Shown piece by piece: positions 1-8,300 of a DNA stretch of 9,694 bases. The notes beneath the pieces were generated by a model. It worked only from the letters and a program-made list of their open reading frames with translations, did no database searches and had not been told where the DNA came from. The stretch covers positions 1-9,694 of the forward strand of contig JAUVDE010000096.1 of the NCBI GenBank assembly GCA_030595485.1. Reading direction: 5' to 3'. The translations under genes were made by a program, and so were the position numbers. This stretch comes from Draconibacterium sp. (GTDB lineage: Bacteria; Bacteroidota; Bacteroidia; Bacteroidales; Prolixibacteraceae). How positions within the stretch are numbered: position 1 is the first letter of the stretch; each line of letters starts with the position of its first letter.

Positions 1-591
1 TGGAAAATCGATGTCGTGCATTATTTTACCCATAAGATAAGCCGACAATGGCGATAAGGCAGATGGTTTAATAATTAAACTACAGCCGGCAGCTAAAGCA
101 GGTCCCAGTTTAAAACCAACGTTTAACAAAGGAAAATTCCAAGCCAGATAAGCCACTGCAATTCCGGCTGGCTGATGAATCATTTTATGTGTATGTGTAC
201 CCTCGTAATCCGGAATTTGTTCTTCGCGATAATTTTTCATGGCATTCGGATACCACTCTAAACCATTCACAACTGCTTCAATATCTTCGGCTGCTCCTTC
301 GTAGGTTTTTCCCATTTCGTGCACCATCGCCTGACGAAGCAAATCATCATTCTTCAAAACTTCCTCGCGCAGTTTAAGCATCCACTCGGTGCGTTTGGCA
401 AGCGGCAACTTCGACCAATATCTAAATCCTTTTTCGGCAGCTACCAAAGCTTTTTCAGCATCTTCTTTTCCCGCTTTTGCAACTTCGGCAATGGCCTCCC
501 CCGTGGCAGGACAAATAACTTCTTGACGTTTATGGTCTTCTGCATCAACGAGTTTTCCGTCGATGTACAATTTATGGTATCCAAAATTCAT
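1..591 (-). CDS. Aldehyde dehydrogenase family protein, N-terminal part (3' end cut by window edge)
   Basis: The minus strand is open from an ATG at 591 to the window edge and encodes 197 residues of an NAD(P)-dependent aldehyde dehydrogenase, a cytoplasmic enzyme that oxidises aldehydes to carboxylates. What is visible is the start of the NAD-binding domain. A family-typical block at residues 147-182 contains AWNFPL (Asn152 matches the conserved Asn that helps bind the substrate carbonyl) and IIKPSALSP (Lys175 matches the Lys that contacts the coenzyme). The catalytic Cys and Glu would lie beyond the edge, since full-length members are about 450-500 residues. The N-terminus (LYIDGKLVDAED, then VICPATGEAIAEV) starts where this family usually starts, which supports the ATG; no Shine-Dalgarno site precedes it. 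The gene lies 185 bp downstream of the oxidoreductase gene on the same strand. Substrate class (for example succinate semialdehyde or a sugar-derived aldehyde) cannot be fixed from this fragment. The family call is firm. Confidence 0.93.
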   Translation of the reverse strand, partial: MNFGYHKLYIDGKLVDAEDHKRQEVICPATGEAIAEVAKAGKEDAEKALVAAEKGFRYWSKLPLAKRTEWMLKLREEVLKNDDLLRQAMVHEMGKTYEGAAEDIEAVVNGLEWYPNAMKNYREEQIPDYEGTHTHKMIHQPAGIAVAYLAWNFPLLNVGFKLGPALAAGCSLIIKPSALSPLSAYLMGKIMHDIDFP

Positions 592-776
592 AACTGTATA
601 TTTTAATTTTGTCAATCTTTTTTCAACTTACAGAAATCAAAAGTATACTATTCGGGAATTAGTGAATGTGCGGTAATTATCCATCACTTACCTTATTTTA
701 TCATGAACTAGGCATAATTCAGTCATATTAGCGCAAAAAGGCAACAAATTATGATGAATAATACGGATAAATTAGT

Positions 777-2060
777 CTACACTTTTGGTCTTTTGTATCC
801 TTTACGATAAGGCCTTTCAAGCAATTTTGAAGCTGCAGGATTATCAACTACAGTCAACTTATTGGCATCCCAAACCACTTTACTATTGGTGTAGTACGAG
901 GCCATTGCCAACTGAACCGTTGCTGTTGATTTAAATGCATCCTGAATCTTACAATCAAGCATACTACTTTTTTGTGCTTTTACTGCCTCCAGAAAATTAG
1001 CCACATGATTTTCCTGTGCTTCCGGTGTTTTTATCTCAAATACCTCTTGTTGAGCATTTTTTCCTTTGGGCATTACAATCAGTTTATTATCCGACGCAAA
1101 TAAAGTTCCGGCTTCGCCATAAAAGAAAATGCCGTTATTATATTGTGTACTAAAATCGCCGGTTCCCCATAATCGATGTTGCCAAATAACCGGAAGACCA
1201 TCGAATTGCAAAGTGGCATTTAACGTATCGGGTGTTGTAATTTTGTCTTTCAAAATTTCGAGACTACCATTGCTTTGAAAGGCAGTTGGCATATCTAAAT
1301 CCATAATTTTACGAATAATATCGATGTGGTGAATACCCCAGTCAACCAGGTGCCCATTGCCATATTCCTTTTCCAGACGCCATTTTTTGTGGCCAATACT
1401 TGGACGGTAATCCAGTTTTGGTGCCGGACCACACCATGTTTCCCAATCGAGCGAGGCAGGTGGTTCCTGAACCGAATAATCGCCTACTCCCGGACTGTAA
1501 TGAATTTGCGCTCCAATCTGACGTACTTTGCCAATTTTACCTGAAGCAATTAACTCTTTCGCTTTGGCAAAGGCCTTACTCTGGCGGCGCTGAAAACCAA
1601 TTTGAACAATGTTGCCCGCTTTTTCGGAAGCTTTAACCATTGCCATTCCCTCATGGACATCGTAAGCCAATGGTTTTTCGCAGTAAATATCAAGTCCTTT
1701 TTTGCAAGCAGCTATAAAATGCAAGGCATGCCAATGAGGCACCGAACCAATCATTACAACTTCTAATCCTTTTACATCAAGCAAATCATTGTAATCCTTA
1801 AATTCCGCCGGGCGGCTTCCCTGAAGTTTTTCCAGCTTATCCACACTGTTTTTTAAATGTTCGGTATCGATATCGCAAACGGCCACCACTTCAACTCCAC
1901 CCACTTTTAATGCGGCTTCGGTAATCACCATTCCATACCAACCGGCTCCTATTAATCCAATTTTCAACTTACGGTTTTGTGCGGCTGCCGGAATATGAAA
2001 TGCTGTTACCATTCCAGCTGTGGCTATCGTCGACTTCTGGATAAAACTTCTTCTTTGCAT
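777..2060 (-). CDS. Gfo/Idh/MocA family oxidoreductase with twin-arginine signal
   Basis: This encodes a 427-residue NAD(P)-dependent oxidoreductase of the glucose-fructose oxidoreductase/inositol dehydrogenase family. Residues 1-28 form a twin-arginine-like signal (RRSFIQK at 3-9, a hydrophobic stretch, then AAAQ), so the folded, cofactor-loaded protein is probably sent to the periplasm. The Rossmann domain opens with GLIGAGWYG at 35-43, and the family EKP motif (Lys129) is at 128-130. The C-terminal alpha/beta domain carries GHLVDWGIHHID at 236-247, with histidines at the position usual for the active site. The length is normal for secreted members. The stop is TAG, and the ATG is chosen because the Tat signal begins at once. 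It does not show the THGLGP-type motif I associate with GH109 N-acetylgalactosaminidases, so a redox role on a sugar or cyclitol is more likely than glycosidase activity. It diverges from the esterase gene across 121 bp. The substrate is unknown. Confidence 0.92.
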   Translation of the reverse strand: MQRRSFIQKSTIATAGMVTAFHIPAAAQNRKLKIGLIGAGWYGMVITEAALKVGGVEVVAVCDIDTEHLKNSVDKLEKLQGSRPAEFKDYNDLLDVKGLEVVMIGSVPHWHALHFIAACKKGLDIYCEKPLAYDVHEGMAMVKASEKAGNIVQIGFQRRQSKAFAKAKELIASGKIGKVRQIGAQIHYSPGVGDYSVQEPPASLDWETWCGPAPKLDYRPSIGHKKWRLEKEYGNGHLVDWGIHHIDIIRKIMDLDMPTAFQSNGSLEILKDKITTPDTLNATLQFDGLPVIWQHRLWGTGDFSTQYNNGIFFYGEAGTLFASDNKLIVMPKGKNAQQEVFEIKTPEAQENHVANFLEAVKAQKSSMLDCKIQDAFKSTATVQLAMASYYTNSKVVWDANKLTVVDNPAASKLLERPYRKGYKRPKV

Positions 2061-2118
2061 TTGTATTGGTTTAGAAATGTCCTTAAACTTAGAAAAAAAT
2101 AGTCGAATACCATTTCAG

Positions 2119-2150
2119 TTGCTATTAGAAAATCTATTTTGATATATTTG
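2119..2150 (+). promoter_or_regulatory. Bacteroidota-type promoter of the esterase gene
   Basis: A TATATTTG at 2143-2150 matches the Bacteroidota -7 consensus TAnnTTTG exactly. A TTG at 2119-2121 lies 21 bp upstream, near the usual -33 spacing. The -7 box ends 31 bp before the esterase ATG, which predicts a short leader of about 25 nucleotides. The consensus is established for Bacteroides sigma factors; its use here is inferred from sequence and position. Confidence 0.6.
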
Positions 2151-2181
2151 TTCTTCATAAAAAATCTAATACCACTAAATT

Positions 2182-3591
2182 ATGTTACAAAAAATTTCCT
2201 TTCTCTTTTTGGCACTTATTCTATTTTCGGGTGCACTGTATGCCAAAGTTACCCTACCTGCCATTTTTGGCAACGGCATGGTATTGCAACAACAAACTGA
2301 TGCGGCAATTTGGGGTAAATCCGCAAAAACCAGTACAATAGAAATTACAACTTCATGGAATAACAAAACATATTCTACTAAAGCTAATTCTGATGGAGAA
2401 TGGAAGCAAAAAGTTACTACGCCAGAAGCAGGTGGCCCATATAAAATCACTATATCAGATGGTGAATTAATGACACTTGACAATGTTCTTATTGGTGAAG
2501 TTTGGGTTTGCTCGGGCCAATCGAACATGCAAATGATAATGAATGGTTACTTTAATCAACCTGTTCTAGGTTCAAATAAAGCTATCGCTACTTCCACAAA
2601 TAACTCAATTCGATTAATTACAATAGAGCGTGATAAAAATCTTGAAGCGCAAAAAGATTTTAAAGGTGAATGGCTTGAATGCAGACCTGATAATGTTGGT
2701 AATTTTAGTGCAACAGCCTACTTTTTCGGAAAGATGCTACAAGAGACCTTGGATGTACCGGTTGGTTTGATATGTTCGGCCTGGGGAGGAACCAGAATTG
2801 AGCCATGGATTAGTGAGAACGGGTTTAAGGAATTTGATTGGGTAAATCTTCCCGATAAAACATCAAAAGAGGCGTATAATCAACAAAAGCCAACTGTATT
2901 GTATAATGCCATGATTTCTCCGATGGTTGGTTATGCGATTAAAGGTGGAATTTGGTACCAGGGCGAATCTAATAGAAATGAACCACAAGAATACGAAAAA
3001 CTGATGCCCGGATTAATCGAGAACTGGCGGGCTGAATGGGGAATTGGAGACTTCTCGTTTTATTATTGCCAGATTGCGCCGTTCGAATATGGGAATGGGG
3101 TGAACTCAGCTTTTCTGCGTGAAGCACAATTAAACGCGTCAACTGCAATAGAAAATATTGGCATGGCATGCTTAATGGATGTTGGCGAAGAAAGATGTAT
3201 TCACCCTGCCAATAAAGCAGCTGCTGGTGAAAGATTGGCTTATTTGGCACTTTCAAAAACCTATGGCATGAATGGTTTTGAGTTTTCCGGTCCGAAACTT
3301 GATAAGATGACCATAGAAGGAAGTGTTGCCAAACTTGCTTTCAGACATGCAAGACACGGATTAACAACATTCGGAAAAGAACTGACAAACTTTAAAATTG
3401 CGGGAGAAGACAAGCGCTTTTATCCAGCAAACGCACAAATTACGCGTAAAGGAATTTCGGTAACATCACCATTGGTTGATAAACCTGTTGCTGTTCGTTA
3501 TGCATTTGATAACTATGTAGTTGGTGAATTGTTTAATAACGAAGGACTACCGGCATCTTCATTTAGAACCGATGACTGGGAGGTGAAGTAG
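2182..3591 (+). CDS. Sialate O-acetylesterase family (SGNH/SASA) secreted carbohydrate esterase
   Basis: This encodes 469 residues of a secreted esterase that removes O-acetyl groups from carbohydrates. A signal peptide covers residues 1-21 (Lys4, hydrophobic core, cut near YA|KV). An N-terminal beta-rich region with IFGNGMVLQQ (28-37) is typical of the family. The SGNH-like catalytic blocks follow in order: CSGQSNM at 110-116 with nucleophile Ser114, WGGTRIEPW at 201-209, WYQGESN at 258-264, and D333 and H341 in DVGEERCIHP, supplying the likely acid/base residues. A C-terminal segment (GLPASSFRTDDW) is also family-typical. Length is normal and no key residue is missing. Members annotated as sialate esterases also include acetylxylan and other glycan esterases, so sialic acid is not proven as substrate. 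The gene faces susD tail to tail, which makes it a plausible but separately transcribed partner of the uptake system. The ATG starts directly at the signal peptide. Confidence 0.92.
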   Translation: MLQKISFLFLALILFSGALYAKVTLPAIFGNGMVLQQQTDAAIWGKSAKTSTIEITTSWNNKTYSTKANSDGEWKQKVTTPEAGGPYKITISDGELMTLDNVLIGEVWVCSGQSNMQMIMNGYFNQPVLGSNKAIATSTNNSIRLITIERDKNLEAQKDFKGEWLECRPDNVGNFSATAYFFGKMLQETLDVPVGLICSAWGGTRIEPWISENGFKEFDWVNLPDKTSKEAYNQQKPTVLYNAMISPMVGYAIKGGIWYQGESNRNEPQEYEKLMPGLIENWRAEWGIGDFSFYYCQIAPFEYGNGVNSAFLREAQLNASTAIENIGMACLMDVGEERCIHPANKAAAGERLAYLALSKTYGMNGFEFSGPKLDKMTIEGSVAKLAFRHARHGLTTFGKELTNFKIAGEDKRFYPANAQITRKGISVTSPLVDKPVAVRYAFDNYVVGELFNNEGLPASSFRTDDWEVK

Positions 3592-3595
3592 CAGG

Positions 3596-3697
3596 CAGTG
3601 TTCGGTCACAGTTTACAGTTAAGAAAGACAAAGGGCATCAAAATTAATTTTGATGCCCTTTGTTTCACCGTGAACCGGAGCTGATCACTGATCACTG
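3596..3697. repeat. Imperfect inverted-repeat unit surrounding the palindrome (REP-like candidate)
   Basis: The flanks of the perfect palindrome are themselves loosely inverted. The left flank starts CAGTGTTCGGT (3596-3606), and the reverse complement of the right flank starts CAGTGATCAGT (from 3697). Both then contain a related TTACAGT/TTCACGGT stretch before a shared ACAAAGGGCATC. Together they make a roughly 100-bp imperfect dyad with no coding content. It could be an extragenic repeat unit dispersed in the genome or just an elaborate terminator; one copy cannot distinguish these. Confidence 0.3.
3628..3663. terminator. Perfect 36-bp palindrome, probable bidirectional terminator
   Basis: Eighteen-base arms meet without a gap at 3645/3646. 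Each arm contains a GC-rich AAAGGGCATC block and an AT-rich centre that would form the loop. The hairpin begins 36 bp after the esterase stop. In both directions the GGGC/GCCC block is followed by U-rich RNA (UUUGUUU on plus; UUUGUCUUUCUU on minus), as expected of an intrinsic terminator between convergent genes. The main role is probably ending the esterase transcript. Confidence 0.75.
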
Positions 3698-3703
3698 ATT
3701 ACT
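3681..3703. repeat. 7-bp tandem repeat (CTGATCA, about three units)
   Basis: Two exact CTGATCA units (3681-3687, 3688-3694) are followed by CTGATTA and the start of a fourth (CT). Each unit contains the palindromic core TGATCA. It sits between the palindrome and the stop of the short ORF. Function is unknown; similar short TGATCA-rich runs may be part of an extragenic repeat family. Confidence 0.55.
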
Positions 3704-3706
3704 TTC

Positions 3707-3838
3707 CTAATCCACACCTTTCACTTTCATTTTTAAGGTATAAACTCCCTTTACGGGCAGTGACAAACAAAGTTTTTCGCTCTTTTTCGCCATTGCAGTA
3801 TAAACGCTATGTTTTCTAATCATCAACTTTATTTTCAT
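3707..3838 (-). CDS. Doubtful 43-codon ORF, possibly a gene remnant
   Basis: A minus-strand ORF runs from ATG at 3838 to TAG at 3707 and would encode 43 residues that are strongly basic (11 Lys and 1 Arg). The second half, with LCLSLPVKGVYTLKMKVKG at about 23-41, reads like beta-strand protein sequence such as the C-terminus of a larger protein. I recognise no family. The reading frame is closed by TGA a few codons upstream of the ATG, and there is no clear ribosome-binding site or promoter. The susD terminator stands between it and the sus genes. It may be a small protein, a decayed gene tail or chance; chance is quite possible at this length. Confidence 0.18.
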   Translation of the reverse strand: MKIKLMIRKHSVYTAMAKKSEKLCLSLPVKGVYTLKMKVKGVD

Positions 3839-3857
3839 CTGTGATTCATTTAACACT

Positions 3858-3890
3858 CATAAAAGAGCCCTTATCTGGGCTCCTTTTATG
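3858..3890 (-). terminator. Intrinsic terminator of the susC-susD transcript
   Basis: On the minus strand the sequence forms GGAGCCC, a six-base loop (AGATAA), then GGGCTC followed by TTTTATG. The arms pair over 13 base pairs with one bulged G. The U-run after the GC stem is the normal intrinsic terminator form. It begins 11 bp past the susD stop, so it should end the susC-susD message. Confidence 0.8.
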
Positions 3891-3901
3891 AATATCTATT
3901 T

Positions 3902-5344
3902 CTAATACCCTGTATTCTGTTCCAAATTAGGGTTAGAATTAATTTCTGCTTGTGGAATTGGAAACAACACATGATGTGCTTGTGCATTTACTCCTCTGGC
4001 TTTCGCCCGTTCAATTAATTTTCCATGCCTGATTAAATCTCTTCTCCTCAGTCCTTCTGTTACAAATTCCCAACCTCGTTCCTGAAGTATAGCATCGCGT
4101 AATGCTTCTTTAGAACCAAAGTCACCAACTGAAAGATTTGCAATACCGGCTCTTGCTCTAACTTGGTTAATCAAATCGATAGATTCTTGATTCGGACCAT
4201 TAATTTCGTTTAATGCTTCTGCGCGGTTTAATAGCACCTCTGCATAGCGAATCATTACCAAATCATTACCATGGCGATGAGCAACAGCGTCAGGATCAGG
4301 AACATATTTAAAACACCTTACTGCTCTTCCTTTATCATCCGAATCAAGTAAATCATGATGAGCTCCATCTTTATCAGTGTATTCCCATAAGAACCAAGCA
4401 CGTCGAAGATCATCATTATCGTAAGTAACTACCCAGTTGTTATATATACAGTATTGTGCTCCCCAGTTAGTCCAGTTTGATTGTACAGCATATTTGGGAG
4501 GGAATGTGTGAGGCATATATGTATTCGAACGGTCAGTCGAAGATGCCGGTGATGTTAAAATAACTTCACTGTTTCGTTCATTCTGAATAGCAAACATATT
4601 GGTTAAATCTCCGGCAAACAGTGAGTATTTATCTAATTCTATTACCTTATTACAAGCATCTGCAGCCTCTTGCCATTTATGTATATTTAAATAAAATCTA
4701 CCCAGTAATGCATAAGCACTGCCTTTATCTGCTTTTCCCCACATACTTTGATCTTTAGGTAAATTACTTGCAGCTGCTTGAAGTTCAGCTGCCAAGAAAT
4801 TATTAAATTCATCAGCTGAAGGCCTGGAAGGTTCCAGATTTAATTCTTCTGCTGTAGTGATTAATGGAACCGGACCATAAAAATCCCATAAATAATAATA
4901 GTCTGCCGCTCTGATAAAAGTAGCCTCTGCTTTTAGCTGTTTTACTTTCTCCGGTGAGAGAGAAGTTACATTCTCGATATTATCAAGCAATGAATTTGCA
5001 TTTCGAATACTTAAATACCAATTTCTCCAGGGTGCTGCAATTTGTGCAATACTTGCATCCCAGGCGTAGTATATAAAGACATTTGCAAGAGACTCAAATC
5101 CGCCTCCCCATTCCCACATAATATCACCTGTAAATTCACTCAAAGTATATAATCTTTCACGCTGATTGCTAATTGCATGCATGTTATTATACGAAGCAAC
5201 TAAAATACTGTTAATTCCTTCTTCGGTTTGTAAATAACTTTCCGGATCGTATTGTGTATAAACCTCTTCTTCCAGAAAATCGGAACATCCTCCAATTAAA
5301 AGGATAACCACCATTAATGTTGCTATTTTATATATTTTCTTCAT
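3902..5344 (-). CDS. susD: RagB/SusD family outer-membrane glycan-binding lipoprotein
   Basis: This 480-residue lipoprotein is the surface glycan-binding partner of the SusC transporter just upstream. A lipoprotein signal spans residues 1-20 (MKKIYK, hydrophobic core, IGGC) with the lipidated Cys20, and SDFLEEE follows. Family marks include the helical region around ATFIRAADYYYLWDFYGPVPL (141-161), NRAEALNEINGP (373-384), INQVRARAG (392-400), ILQERGWEFVTEGLRRRDLIR (419-439), and the terminal FPIPQAEINSNPNL (461-474). The helical TPR-like repeats carry the SusC interface in known structures. Length is at the short end of the usual 480-600. The gene starts 19 bp after the susC stop, with only a weak purine stretch (CGGAAAAA) before its ATG, so the two are co-transcribed. 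The sugar specificity cannot be read from sequence, because binding residues vary widely. The symbol names the family, not starch as substrate. Confidence 0.96.
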   Translation of the reverse strand: MKKIYKIATLMVVILLIGGCSDFLEEEVYTQYDPESYLQTEEGINSILVASYNNMHAISNQRERLYTLSEFTGDIMWEWGGGFESLANVFIYYAWDASIAQIAAPWRNWYLSIRNANSLLDNIENVTSLSPEKVKQLKAEATFIRAADYYYLWDFYGPVPLITTAEELNLEPSRPSADEFNNFLAAELQAAASNLPKDQSMWGKADKGSAYALLGRFYLNIHKWQEAADACNKVIELDKYSLFAGDLTNMFAIQNERNSEVILTSPASSTDRSNTYMPHTFPPKYAVQSNWTNWGAQYCIYNNWVVTYDNDDLRRAWFLWEYTDKDGAHHDLLDSDDKGRAVRCFKYVPDPDAVAHRHGNDLVMIRYAEVLLNRAEALNEINGPNQESIDLINQVRARAGIANLSVGDFGSKEALRDAILQERGWEFVTEGLRRRDLIRHGKLIERAKARGVNAQAHHVLFPIPQAEINSNPNLEQNTGY

Positions 5345-5363
5345 GATTTTTCCGTTTTAAAGA

Positions 5364-8300
5364 TTAAAATTTAATATTTGCACCTAACCTGAAAACTTTC
5401 GCCAATGGATAGTTGTTGTAACTTGATTTTGCCACACCCGTACCTGACTGGTTTGCATCTGGGTCAAAACCCTCAAAATCAGTAACTGTTAACAAATTCT
5501 CTCCCGATAGATACACATGGACCGATTTAAATGCATTTATATTTTGCACCGGAATATCATAACCAAGTGTGACTGTTTTTAACCGGAAAAAAGAGGCATC
5601 AACTACGGTTAAATTGTTAACAAATTTGTCGCCTGCAAAGTAGAGTGATGGATCTACTCCCGAAGGATATGGTGCATTAATATTACTTGAAGTCCATCTG
5701 TTAATATAATGGTCTGTAAGAATATTTCTGTCAAAGTTTATTGGTCTGAACGACTCAAGCAGGTTTACATTCATGGTCTCAATTCCTTGAACACCCATTA
5801 TATAAACATCGAGGCTAAAGTTTTTATATGAAAAAGAATTATTCAAACTGAAAGAAAAATCAGGGAAGGGATCGCCCAAAACAATTCGGTCGTTTCCATC
5901 AATTTTTCCATCCGGAGTTACATCTTCAAATTTAGGCCAACCGGGCAGAGCATTTGGCTGCGCAGAATTGGCAATATCATCACCTTCCTGAAACATACCA
6001 ACCACATTATAACCGTAATACGCCCTCATTGGAGAACCTTCCTTAACAACGGTGTACTGACCGGCAAAACCTATTCCTCCCGTAGTAATAATATCACCCA
6101 CAAATGGAGGTAATTCAGTCACCTCATTTTTTAAAAATGACATAGTTAAATTTGTGTTCCATTTAAAATCTCCTTGCAGATTGACAGTATTTAATGCAAA
6201 ATCTACACCTGAATTTTTTACAGATCCGAAATTAGTTCTCACTGTAGAAAATCCAGTACTCATTGGAACGGGCTTATTAAACAATTGGTCGTTCGTATTT
6301 TTTACGAAGTACTCTATATCACCGGATATTCGATTATCGAATAATCCAAAATCCACACCAAAATTAAATTCTTCTGTAGTTTCCCAAACCAAATCAGGAT
6401 TTGGAATTCTTGCAGGTTGAGCTCCACTTTGCACAACATCTCCTAAAATAGTACTTCCTCCTGCAACAAAGGTCTGAATTGTTTCAAAGTTTCCTATTCC
6501 TTCATTTCCAAGTTGACCATAACCTACTCTTATTTTTAAATTACTAATTGCAGGTACATTTTGCAAAAAACTTTCTTGAGAAACTCTCCATCCCAATGCA
6601 ACCGATGGGAAATAAGCATATTTATTTGTTTCCGAAAAACGAGATGTCCCATCACGTCTTATTGTTGCAGTTACGAGATATTTATCATCATAAACGTAAT
6701 TCAACCGGGAGAAAAAAGATTGTAATGTGTGTTTATATTTACTTGAACTAACACGCATAGTCTCTACCGTACCACTTTGTAACAAATTTGTTTGTGTTAC
6801 ATCCGACAAAAACTGGCTTGCACCTGAAAACTGATACAAATTTTCAAATTCTTCCCATGTAGCACCACCTAAAGCTGACACATGATGTTTGCCAAATACT
6901 TTTTCGTAATTAAGCAAACTTTCGAATAACCAATAATTATTAGAGTAACTGCTAATTTGGCCTATCCCATTTGAAGCTGCTCCTCTTTCAGTTATTTTAC
7001 TTTCATATCGGTCATATCTGCTATTGCTCATATTCACACCTAATTTCGCTGTAACTTTTAGTCCATCTAAAATTTCATACTCTCCAAAAGTATTTCCCGA
7101 AACTTGAGTACCTCTTGATGTGTTGTCGTAACCATACGCTAAAGCCAGTGGATTGTCTAATGCAATTGTTGGATTACGTTGGTATTCGCCATCTTCGGTT
7201 AATTCAGTTGTTAATCGGGGATCAAACTGAATGGCAGTATTTAATGGATCGGCATTTTCATTAGGACCATCACTCGTATTTGGAACTACATCTTTTAGAT
7301 AAGAAGAAGCGTTTAAGTTAAAACCAAATTTAAATTTATCACTTGGTAATAATTCTAAATTTATCAGCGTATTGTATTTTTTAATTCCTGAGCTTATAAC
7401 TATTCCATCCTGATTTAGATAACCCAGCGACACATAATATTTAGCCGTTTCTGAGCCTCCATTTATAGAGAGTTGTTGATTATTTACCCACGCATCACGT
7501 AATATTTGATCCTGCCAGTTTGTTCCAACTCCTGCAGCTGATATTTCCGAATTAGTATATGGAGGTGTATTACCACCGTCAACACTAATATCATTTATCA
7601 TTTGCAAGTATTGAGATGCATTAAGAACATCAAAACTATAAGTAGGTGTTTGATAACCAACATAAGTATTAAAAGAAACAATCGGTACTCCGATACTTCC
7701 TTTTTTAGTGGTAATTAGCACAACTCCGTTTGCTGCACGAGTTCCATAAATTGCTGCTGCTGAAGCATCCTTTAAAACTTCCATCGATTCAATATCTTCT
7801 GGATTTAGTGTACTTGGGTCTCCACCGGGCAAACCATCGATAACCACTAAAACACTATTACTGCTATTGATTGAACCTGCACCACGCACACGAATTGTTA
7901 TGGCTCCACCAGGTTCTGAGTTCGATTGATTTACAGAAACTCCGGATGCCTTACCTTGTAAAAGCTGCAACGCATTGGTAGTTACTCCCTTTAAAAAATC
8001 TTCAGATCTTACTGAAGCAACAGAACCTGTTAAATCGCTTTTTTTCATGGTTCCATAACCAATTGCAACTACTTCGGCCAAACCAATGGTTTCATCTTCC
8101 ATTACTATATTTATAGTAGTTTTTCCAACAATTGAAACTTCCTGTGTTTTCATTCCAACAAAAGAGAATAGCAAGGATTCCGTATTTTCTGGCACTTCCA
8201 GACTAAATTCACCATCGACTCCACTAACAACACCTATTGTCGTACCCTTTACTATTACAGAAACTCCTGGTATTGGTCTGCCCTCTTTGTCTGTTACTAT

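Larger units (their letters stand above)
3592..3901. other. Convergent intergenic region rich in inverted and tandem repeats
   Basis: This 310-bp gap lies between the convergent esterase and susD stop codons. In order it holds a 36-bp perfect palindrome (3628-3663), a 7-bp tandem repeat (3681-3703), a doubtful short ORF on the minus strand (3707-3838) and the susD terminator hairpin (3858-3890). Each is listed separately. I see no tRNA, riboswitch-like structure or insertion-sequence end in it. Confidence 0.7.

Noticed and set aside
189..606. Two plus-strand ORFs of 62 and 95 codons
   Set aside because: They are antisense to, or run just past the start of, the aldehyde dehydrogenase frame, which has clear family motifs; their translations look like nothing known.
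638..645. Possible -7 box (TACTTTTG on the minus strand) 46 bp upstream of the aldehyde dehydrogenase ATG
   Set aside because: It fits TAnnTTTG, but no TTG is found at the expected -33 spacing, and such octamers are common in AT-rich DNA.
592..776. Terminator for the oxidoreductase gene in the gap before the aldehyde dehydrogenase
   Set aside because: Only a weak, bulged inverted repeat (AGTGAATG with CATCACT around 661-688) is present, with no U-run; transcription may simply continue.
777..2060. GH109-type N-acetylgalactosaminidase as the identity of the oxidoreductase
   Set aside because: Tat signal, length and EKP motif are compatible, but the GHGLGP-like active-site motif I would expect is absent; the sequence has GHLVDWGIHHID instead.
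2175..2528. 117-codon minus-strand ORF over the start of the esterase
   Set aside because: It is antisense to the signal peptide and catalytic Ser block of the esterase and covers its promoter-proximal region; it has no family features.
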